This document shows, in pieces, positions 1-6,427 of a stretch of DNA of 10,055 bases. Each line of letters opens with the position of its first letter. Position 1 is the first letter of the stretch. The DNA comes from Lachnospiraceae bacterium (GTDB lineage Bacteria; Bacillota_A; Clostridia; Lachnospirales; Lachnospiraceae): positions 1-10,055 of the forward strand of contig JAILPG010000266.1 in the NCBI GenBank assembly GCA_024699595.1. Direction: 5' to 3'. The notes below the pieces were generated by a model. That model made no database searches and was not told the origin of the DNA. It worked only from the letters and a program-made list of their open reading frames with translations. Both the position numbers and the translations under genes were made by a program.

Positions 1-413
1 GCAAACAGAAACCCGTCAGTATCCTTAAAAAAGGTCTTTCTAAGCAAAAAGACAATGCCTGCCGTAAACAGCAGATTGCAGAAAAGCCATACATATCTTG
101 CAGCAAGAGGAGGCAGAAATGTGAAGGGTATCAGTAACATAAGAAGCGACGGAAACTGGTTGGCTTCCATCTGAAGGTAATACTCCTTAAATTCAGGATG
201 ATCCTTTAACAGCTCAGGGTCAAAAGATGCATCATAGGGATTGATCCTTAAGGTAAAAGCCTTGGCTGCATCCCACTGAAAATCCTGGCTCATCATTACA
301 GCATTCTTGCAGCCCTGAAACAGTGACAGGGCTGCAAGCAATGAAAATACCGCAATTATGATCTTTTTTAATCTTTCATTTTCCAATATTTTTGTAATGG
401 AAGAATGACCCAT
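1..413 (-). CDS. GT87/DUF2029-like membrane glycosyltransferase, N-terminal part (runs off left edge)
   Basis: The reading frame opens at an ATG at 413-411, one base after the mutase stop codon, and stays open to the window edge (137 residues visible, C-terminus missing). An AAGGA ribosome binding site (420-424, minus strand) lies six bases upstream, inside the end of the mutase gene. Residues about 18-34, 88-103 and 106-124 are hydrophobic and probably span the membrane. The loop after the first span carries SQDFQWDAAKAF (42-53) and NPYD (58-61), followed by NQFPSLLMLLIPF (85-97). This acidic loop, NPYD and the proline-led second helix are typical of GT-C enzymes of the GT87 (DUF2029) type, which transfer sugars from polyprenyl-phosphate donors on the outer membrane face. 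A role in adding side sugars to the exported polymer is inferred. With only the first three helices visible, another GT-C or multi-spanning protein cannot be excluded. Confidence 0.6.
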   Translation of the reverse strand, partial: MGHSSITKILENERLKKIIIAVFSLLAALSLFQGCKNAVMMSQDFQWDAAKAFTLRINPYDASFDPELLKDHPEFKEYYLQMEANQFPSLLMLLIPFTFLPPLAARYVWLFCNLLFTAGIVFLLRKTFFKDTDGFLF

Positions 414-414
414 A

Positions 415-2136
415 TTAAATCCTTGATATAACCGCTTCCTTAAGAGCCTCCAGGGATTCATCCGCATCCTTTAAGCTCTTCCCCTTTACTCCCATATAGA
501 ATTTGATCTTAGGCTCGGTTCCCGAAGGCCTTGCACAGCACCACGAATCATTGTCAAGCTCAAAGTACAATACGTTTGACTTCGGAAGTCCTGTCTCAGA
601 GATCTTTCCGGTAGCCATATCCTTTACGGTGTTGTTTTCGTAATCCCTGAACTGCTTTACTGACAGGTTTCCAAACTCTGCCGGGGGATCCTTTCTAAGA
701 TTGTTCATTATCTCCTTTATCCTGTCGGCACCCTCGATACCCTTCATCGTAAGTGTATGGATGCCCTCTTTATAGTATCCGTACTCCTCATAGATCTTTA
801 ACATCTGGTCCCACAGTGTCAGACCCTGCTTTTTATAGAAGGCAGCCGCCTCGCAAAGGCACATTACGGCAACGACCGCATCCTTATCCCTTGCATGGGT
901 ACCGGCCAAACATCCGTAGCTTTCTTCAAAGCCGAATACATAGTTGTTTGTATGCTTCTGCTCAAACCACTTGATCTGCTCACCTATATACTTAAAGCCG
1001 GTAAGCACCTCGATAAGCTTTACGTTATATGCCGCTGCTATGGGATCGGCAAGGTTTGTGGAAACGATCGTCTTGATCATGGCAGGATCAGCGGGCATTG
1101 TGTCCGTGTGTGTCCGCTCTTTTAAGATATACTCGGCGATCAGCATTCCCGACATGTTTCCGGTAAAGGGTATGTATTCACCTGACTCTGCATCCTTTGC
1201 GTATATTCCGAGTCTGTCGGCATCGGGGTCGGTTGCGAGTACCATGTCCGCATCCTTTTCCTTTGCAAGCTTAAGCGCAAGCGTAAAGGCCTTGGGATCC
1301 TCGGGATTAGGATATTCAAGAGTGGTAAACTTCGGATCCGGCATTTCCTGCTCGGGCACCACAAAGACATTCTTAAACCCAAGTTCTGAAAGTATCCTTC
1401 TTACCGGAACATTTCCCGTACCGTTAAAGGGTGTATATACGATCTTTATATCATCCGCCATTTCCTTTATGACCTCGGGGTGAATGATCTGCTTTTTAAG
1501 CTCTTTCATATAGGCATCATCTATCTCACTGCCTATCACATTGTAGAGACCCTTCTTTACGGCCTCTTCCTTATCCATGGTCTTTGCGTCGCTGAACTCT
1601 TTTACGGACTTAACTTCATCGATTATGTCGGTATCCTTGGGAGCTGTTACCTGTGCGCCGTCCTCCCAGTATACCTTGTATCCGTTATACTCCGGGGGAT
1701 TATGAGATGCCGTTACCACTATTCCGGATATGCAGCCTAAGGTTCTTACCGCAAAGGAAAGCTCCGGAGTAGGACGGAGAGCATCAAACACATAAGCCTT
1801 AATGCCGTTTGCGTTAAGGCAGAGAGCTGCGATATCGGCAAATTCGGGGGACATGAACCTTGAATCATAGGCTATGGCCACGCCCTTGTCCGTACCGCCC
1901 TGTTTTAATATATAATTTGCAAGTCCCTGGGTGGCTCTTCTTACGGTATACATGTTCATCCTGTTGGTCCCTGCGCCGATGACTCCTCTTAAGCCCCCGG
2001 TACCAAACTCAAGATCCTTGTAAAACCGGTCTTCTATCTCCTTTTCATTTCCCGCTATGCTCCTAAGCTCCTCTTTTGTCTTTTCGTCAAAATAAGGATC
2101 GTTAAGCCAGCTTTCATACTGCTCCATGTAACCCAT
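415..2136 (-). CDS. pgcA: Phosphoglucomutase / phosphomannomutase (alpha-D-phosphohexomutase, PgcA type)
   Basis: A 573-residue cytoplasmic enzyme that interconverts hexose 6-phosphate and hexose 1-phosphate, the step before nucleotide-sugar synthesis. All four superfamily motifs are intact and in order: the phosphoserine loop TASHNP (142-147, Ser144), the magnesium loop DPDADR (303-308), the sugar-binding loop GFEESYG (402-408) and the phosphate-binding loop RPSGTEPKIKFY (536-547). The length and the FGTGGLRG segment near residue 44 fit the long Firmicute PgcA/YhxB branch better than the shorter GlmM or ManB forms. The first ATG is preferred because a perfect AAGGAGG lies seven bases upstream; the Met at residue 4 would be too far from it. 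The gene lies 27 bp after the 672-residue glycosyltransferase and 1 bp before the GT87-like gene, so it is co-transcribed with polymer synthesis. Glucose against mannose specificity cannot be read from the motifs, and the symbol is given by analogy to B. subtilis. Confidence 0.93.
   Translation of the reverse strand: MGYMEQYESWLNDPYFDEKTKEELRSIAGNEKEIEDRFYKDLEFGTGGLRGVIGAGTNRMNMYTVRRATQGLANYILKQGGTDKGVAIAYDSRFMSPEFADIAALCLNANGIKAYVFDALRPTPELSFAVRTLGCISGIVVTASHNPPEYNGYKVYWEDGAQVTAPKDTDIIDEVKSVKEFSDAKTMDKEEAVKKGLYNVIGSEIDDAYMKELKKQIIHPEVIKEMADDIKIVYTPFNGTGNVPVRRILSELGFKNVFVVPEQEMPDPKFTTLEYPNPEDPKAFTLALKLAKEKDADMVLATDPDADRLGIYAKDAESGEYIPFTGNMSGMLIAEYILKERTHTDTMPADPAMIKTIVSTNLADPIAAAYNVKLIEVLTGFKYIGEQIKWFEQKHTNNYVFGFEESYGCLAGTHARDKDAVVAVMCLCEAAAFYKKQGLTLWDQMLKIYEEYGYYKEGIHTLTMKGIEGADRIKEIMNNLRKDPPAEFGNLSVKQFRDYENNTVKDMATGKISETGLPKSNVLYFELDNDSWCCARPSGTEPKIKFYMGVKGKSLKDADESLEALKEAVISRI
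420..424 (-). promoter_or_regulatory. Ribosome binding site of the GT87-like gene, within the mutase gene end
   Basis: AAGGA on the minus strand, six bases before the ATG at 413. It lies in the last codons of the phosphohexomutase, whose TAA stop is separated from the new ATG by a single T. This arrangement favours re-initiation by ribosomes finishing the mutase and supports the assigned start. Confidence 0.65.
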
Positions 2137-2143
2137 ACGTAAA

Positions 2144-2150
2144 CCTCCTT
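2144..2150 (-). promoter_or_regulatory. Strong Shine-Dalgarno (AAGGAGG) of the phosphohexomutase gene
   Basis: The minus strand reads AAGGAGG here, fully complementary to the 16S rRNA tail, seven bases before the ATG at 2136. It is the best ribosome binding site in the window and fixes the start of the mutase. It suggests this gene may be translated more strongly than its neighbours, which have AAGGA, GGAGA or AAGAGA at the same place. Confidence 0.85.
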
Positions 2151-2163
2151 GAATATATATTTG

Positions 2164-4182
2164 TTAACCAACCATGCTTTTTTCATTGCCCTTCAGGACA
2201 AAGTTGCTGTGATCAAGGGAAAAATTGGGGTTAAAATACGGATCTCCCTTTTCAAGGACTTCCTTCCATTTCTCCCTAAACAGCTCACTCTCCCTGTCAT
2301 ATCTTTCCCTGTTTGCAGCGGATGCCTCATCCGAAACATCATCTCTTCCTCTTGAAGCCGATTCATAATGAAACAGCTCCGCAAACGGGGTGAAAACATT
2401 TAAAAGGCCTTTCTGCCTGAGCTTTAGGCAGTAGTCAACGTCATTTAAAGCTACGGCGAATTCCTCACTTAAGCCGGAAACTTCCTCAAACAGCTGTTTT
2501 TTTGTCATCATGCAGGCGCCCGTTACGGCGGAGACATCCTGTGCATAACAGAGCCTTCCCATATAACCGAGGTTCTCCTTGGGCATTTTATAGTGGGAAT
2601 GGCCTGCCGTCCTGTGGGCTCCGAGTCCCAGTACTATGCCTGCGTGCTGTATCGTGTAATCCTCATAATAGAGCATGCAGCCGACAGCTCCGACATCATT
2701 ACGCTGAGCGTACATGAGAAGCTCTTCTATCCAGGTTCTTGTGATGATCTCGGTATCATTGTTTAAAAGGATCAGATACTCGCCTTCGGCATAGCTTTCC
2801 CCGAAATTATTGATCTTTGAGTAATTAAACTCTCCGAAATATGTTACGACCTTAACATTATCAAGCTTTCTCAGAGTATCGTAATAATCGGTTATCTCAG
2901 CCGTTTCGCTGTTGTTTTCAATGATTATGATCTCATAGTTCTCATATGAAGTCTTATTCTGGATGGATTCGATGCATCTCTTCAGATCGTTTAAATGATC
3001 CTTATTCGGTATCATTATGGATACCTTGGGCTTTGAGGTAAGCGCATATCTGATCCTGAATATTGTCTCAAAGGCTCTGGAGCTCTCTATTTCAAAGTCC
3101 TTAAACCCGCATTCCGTAAGATGGGACGAAACAGCCTTTTTTGCGGCATCTATCGCATAGGTCTTTGCATTAATGTCGCTTGCGACCGAGCCTGCATGGC
3201 TTCTCCAGTAATACAGGATCTTCGGCACATGTACTATCTTTGAAGCTCTCTTTGTAAGCCGCAGTATCATGTCATGATCCTGTGAACCGTCGTATTCACT
3301 CCTGAACAGACCCGTTTCATCCACAAGTTCCCTTGAAAAGACGGAAAAATGACAGATATAGTTATTTGCTCTCAGATTGTCTATCGCAAAATCGGGCTTG
3401 AAATGAAGAGTGATCATATCATCGATGCTGTCACCCTTAAAGGTCGTCTCGTCACAGTAGATATAATCCGCACCCTCTTTACAGATAACCTTCATGTATT
3501 CATAGAGTGCACTGGGATGCAGGATATCATCGTGATCAAAGAGTCCTATGTAGTCTCCCGTCGACATCTTAAAGCACTCGTTGGTGTTTCCGGAGATGCC
3601 TTCATTGCTTTCAAGCTTTTTATACTTTACTCTCTTATCCCTGTCCGCATACTCTCTGCAGATCCGTCCGACATCCTCATGATCCTTATCGGATCCGTCT
3701 GCAAGGCAGAGCTCAAAGTTAGTGTATGTCTGTGACAGTACCGATTCCGTCATCTGACGCAGAAACTTTTCAGGAGTATTGTAAAGAGGTACTAAGATAC
3801 TGAACTTAATGTCTTTGTCAAAATGTTCATTCTGCTGTCTCTTTCTCTCATCCTCCGAAGGCATGCTCAGAGTTCCGTAGGATCTGTAGGCCTTTTTTTC
3901 AATGATCTTGCTCTTTATCTTTTCCTTTATATTCTTAAGACTTCCGTACCGCCTGATCCTCTTTACCAGATTTGAAAGGTGACTGAATAAGAGTCTTACG
4001 GGATAAACAGCCTTCCAAAGCCTGCTCTTTCTGATCTTGTCAAGCTTATAGGTAAGATCTGCATTCTTTTCCTCGAGATCCACAAGCTGCCTCGTCAGCT
4101 CTTCAGTCCGCTTCTGTTCCTTAAAATACAGCTCTTTATAGTATTCAGCCCGGCCGTTTAAAGCCTCCTCAAAATCTTCCAT
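2164..4182 (-). CDS. Dual-domain family 2 glycosyltransferase with N-terminal coiled coil
   Basis: A 672-residue soluble or membrane-associated protein with two GT-A (GT2) domains. Residues about 15-50 form a coiled coil with exact 3-4 heptad spacing (L29, L33, L36, N40, L43, L47, I50), followed by a basic/aromatic stretch SRLWKAVYPVRLLF (53-66) that could contact the membrane. Domain 1 (about 127-330) starts with FSILVPLYNTPEKF and has DHDD (216-219) as the metal/nucleotide-sugar site and QDHD (301-304) at the usual catalytic-base position. Domain 2 (about 386-610) starts with VSIMIPNKD and has NND (474-476), VTGACM (553-558), NDVD (580-583) and FHYES (604-608). Both domains look catalytically competent, so one polypeptide may add two linkages or polymerise a repeat. 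GGAGA five bases upstream supports the ATG at 4182. It follows the 733-residue paralogue after 20 bp. The sugar specificity (rhamnose, mannose, galactose or other) cannot be told from sequence. Confidence 0.87.
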   Translation of the reverse strand: MEDFEEALNGRAEYYKELYFKEQKRTEELTRQLVDLEEKNADLTYKLDKIRKSRLWKAVYPVRLLFSHLSNLVKRIRRYGSLKNIKEKIKSKIIEKKAYRSYGTLSMPSEDERKRQQNEHFDKDIKFSILVPLYNTPEKFLRQMTESVLSQTYTNFELCLADGSDKDHEDVGRICREYADRDKRVKYKKLESNEGISGNTNECFKMSTGDYIGLFDHDDILHPSALYEYMKVICKEGADYIYCDETTFKGDSIDDMITLHFKPDFAIDNLRANNYICHFSVFSRELVDETGLFRSEYDGSQDHDMILRLTKRASKIVHVPKILYYWRSHAGSVASDINAKTYAIDAAKKAVSSHLTECGFKDFEIESSRAFETIFRIRYALTSKPKVSIMIPNKDHLNDLKRCIESIQNKTSYENYEIIIIENNSETAEITDYYDTLRKLDNVKVVTYFGEFNYSKINNFGESYAEGEYLILLNNDTEIITRTWIEELLMYAQRNDVGAVGCMLYYEDYTIQHAGIVLGLGAHRTAGHSHYKMPKENLGYMGRLCYAQDVSAVTGACMMTKKQLFEEVSGLSEEFAVALNDVDYCLKLRQKGLLNVFTPFAELFHYESASRGRDDVSDEASAANRERYDRESELFREKWKEVLEKGDPYFNPNFSLDHSNFVLKGNEKSMVG

Positions 4183-4202
4183 AAAATCTCCGTGTATATA
4201 TA

Positions 4203-6404
4203 TCAGCCGAAAATAAAGCTCTTTACGGTCGAATCCTCACAGTCTCCCGAAAAATGTCTGGTTTTTGTCAGAAAAGAAGTCATCTCAAACACAGGGATAT
4301 ACTCCGTATCTTTTTCTACGGAGTCAACGGGTATCTTTGCCGCAAATCCGCAAAGAGAAGACCTTCTCGCATCCTTAAACACCCCTTTTACATCTGCCCT
4401 GTACTCAGGGAAAAGAGATACCCTTATGGCAGCATGCTTATCTGAGGATTCCCCGCCGTTTTCCTTATATTCCTTCGGTATCAGCAAAAGCTCCCTTAAA
4501 TAACAGGAATTGTCCCTTTTATCCTTAAGCACCCAACCCTCGATCACATACTGGTCCGGGTCCTCGGTATTAATGGCTCTCTCCGTCTTTACTGACTCCA
4601 CGTTATACTTAAGATGTTTATCGGATCTCCTTCTTAGGATCTTTTCGGTCACTTCAGAAGGAAGATAAGTCACATTGCCCGAAAGGCCGCGTTTTCCGCA
4701 TTCGGCTATGACGTCTGTCTGATAGTCAAGTGTATCCTTTATAAGCCTTCCGTTATAATACGGATCCCCTTCAGACCGAAGCCACTTATGATCTCTGTAT
4801 AAGAGGCTCCGCTCCATCTGCAGCCTTGTATACTTTGCATCATCAAGGCTGTCCTTTCCTCTGGATACGGATTCGTGATGGTACATGAACACATCGTTTA
4901 TGATCACGTTCCGAAGGCCATTCTCATGCAGTTTCAGGCAGATATCCACGTCATTATAACCAACCTTCATTTTATCATTAAAGCCCGAAACATTAAAGTA
5001 TTTTTCTCTTGAAACGACCATGCAGGCGCCTGTTACGGCGATCACGTTTCTGTTGAATCGGTTGATACCGAAATACCACACCTTACTGTCATCGTGGAAC
5101 TGCAGCTTATGCGAAGGACCGCAGTCCAGATCGACTATGCCGTCATGCTGGATAAGAGAAGAGTCCGGATACAGAAGCTTTATCCCGACCGCACCGGCAT
5201 CCTTCATGGAAGCATACTTAAGCAGCTTTATGATGCTCTCCGGTCCGGTAAGCTCTATATCGTCGTTTAAAAACATCAACAGAGGGTATATGGCCTTTTC
5301 CGCCCCGATATTACACATCCTGGAAAAATCAAACTCCATCGGCTCATATATGTATCCGGCAAAGGAATCAGTACTTCTGGAAGCATTCTGATAGTTAAAT
5401 CTTTCGATAGCTTCCGTTATTTTATCCTTTTCTTCCTGCCTGCTTCCGTTGTCTACGATGATCACCTGCATGGTAAGATCATCCCTGTCAGTCACCCCGA
5501 AGATACTGTCAAGACATTTTATAAGCATAACGCTGTTATCTTTTGATGGGATCACCACAGATACACGGAATTCACCGGTTCCTTTCAGATATGAAGTCTT
5601 GTCGTAAAGCCTGCCGTAGGCTCTCTGTACATAAGGGGCAGTGTTCTTTCTGTAATACTCTTCGTATATCCTTTCGGCGATATCTTCGGTATGGTCAGCT
5701 TGCGGTGCTGCGTTTACCCCGTTTTCATCCTTTAAAGAGTCCGTTTCTTCAAACAGCTTATCTGCGTTTATATGTATCGCGGTCTTTTCGATATGCCTTA
5801 CATTCCCGTTTCTCATAAACTCATGCAGAAGCACCAGTTCGGCATACGCACGCTTCTCATCCTTACCCTCTGTTTCCATTTCATCATAATAAACATACAG
5901 ATCTGATATCTCTGAAAGCGCACTTATCATGGATATCCTGTCTGCCGCAAATACATCCCTTATGTAATTTACATGCATGAAGGTATCATAGGCAGGATCA
6001 GGCTTATAGAACGGAGCCGTTCTCTTTTCGTTATATATATAGTCATGGTCAAAATAAGTAAGCCCGCTGTATCCGTCTTTTAAGCTATCAGCGATCATCC
6101 CCCACTCAACCAGAGCTTCCTTTCTTGTGAATACAAAATGATCCTTCTCCCCAAAAGAGCAGACCGAGACAAGGTGATCCGGAAATATATCTCTTAATGA
6201 GCGCAGAGCATCTGCAAGATCCGGCGGATCCTTTTCTCTGTTTCCGGCATTATAAAACAGAGGGCTACCGTCTGCTTGTATCCCTCCGTCATCGATCCGA
6301 TCCTTTATCTCAATATATCTTATGTAATATTCATACGGATCTGTCTGCTTTAACAGCTCTCTGTCATACAGATCATGCAGTTTTTTCGTGTCAAATATAC
6401 TCAT
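4203..6404 (-). CDS. Family 2 glycosyltransferase with degenerate first GT-A domain and extra C-terminal domain
   Basis: A 733-residue protein parallel in layout to the 672-residue neighbour. The region about 55-215 looks like a decayed GT-A domain: YFDHDYIYNEKRTAPFYKPD (117-136) and HVNYIRDVFAADR (144-156) match the conserved second half of such domains (compare HFKPDFAIDNLRANNYICHF in the neighbour). However, the opening nucleotide-binding strand is not evident, and where DHDD should lie the sequence reads FVFTRKEAL. The second GT2 domain (about 279-515) is intact, with VSVVIPSKD (281-289), NDD (380-382), VTGACM (457-462), NDVD (484-487) and YHHES (508-512). Both proteins then share GDPYYN/GDPYFN (546-551 here). 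A further region of about 120 residues (about 612-733; EGWVLKD, PEYRADV, LCGF) looks beta-rich and may be a sugar-binding or docking module; I cannot name it. The start at 6404 has only a weak AAGAGA six bases upstream. The protein probably adds one sugar during chain assembly. Confidence 0.84.
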   Translation of the reverse strand: MSIFDTKKLHDLYDRELLKQTDPYEYYIRYIEIKDRIDDGGIQADGSPLFYNAGNREKDPPDLADALRSLRDIFPDHLVSVCSFGEKDHFVFTRKEALVEWGMIADSLKDGYSGLTYFDHDYIYNEKRTAPFYKPDPAYDTFMHVNYIRDVFAADRISMISALSEISDLYVYYDEMETEGKDEKRAYAELVLLHEFMRNGNVRHIEKTAIHINADKLFEETDSLKDENGVNAAPQADHTEDIAERIYEEYYRKNTAPYVQRAYGRLYDKTSYLKGTGEFRVSVVIPSKDNSVMLIKCLDSIFGVTDRDDLTMQVIIVDNGSRQEEKDKITEAIERFNYQNASRSTDSFAGYIYEPMEFDFSRMCNIGAEKAIYPLLMFLNDDIELTGPESIIKLLKYASMKDAGAVGIKLLYPDSSLIQHDGIVDLDCGPSHKLQFHDDSKVWYFGINRFNRNVIAVTGACMVVSREKYFNVSGFNDKMKVGYNDVDICLKLHENGLRNVIINDVFMYHHESVSRGKDSLDDAKYTRLQMERSLLYRDHKWLRSEGDPYYNGRLIKDTLDYQTDVIAECGKRGLSGNVTYLPSEVTEKILRRRSDKHLKYNVESVKTERAINTEDPDQYVIEGWVLKDKRDNSCYLRELLLIPKEYKENGGESSDKHAAIRVSLFPEYRADVKGVFKDARRSSLCGFAAKIPVDSVEKDTEYIPVFEMTSFLTKTRHFSGDCEDSTVKSFIFG

Positions 6405-6427
6405 ATGCTGTCTCTTTTATGTCTGTA

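Noticed and set aside
311..322. A possible lipobox (LFQGC) in the GT87-like protein
   Set aside because: The -3 and -2 positions (Phe, Gln) do not fit the signal peptidase II consensus, and further membrane helices follow, so this is a transmembrane segment of a polytopic protein.
944..1483. A 179-codon open frame on the plus strand opposite the phosphohexomutase
   Set aside because: It is antisense to a gene with all catalytic motifs intact, and its serine/leucine-rich product shows no domain. The same holds for the other plus-strand frames, all of which are opposite strong coding regions.
2137..2163. The AT-rich gap (GAATATATATTTG) as a promoter or terminator between glycosyltransferase and mutase
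   Set aside because: Only 27 bases with no inverted repeat and no spaced -35/-10 pair; most of it is the ribosome binding site region of the mutase.
2509..5040. Near-identical 22-base sequences at 2509-2530 and 5019-5040 as a possible DNA repeat
   Set aside because: Both encode the conserved VTGACM segment of GT2 domains in paralogous genes; similarity does not extend at DNA level, so protein homology explains it.
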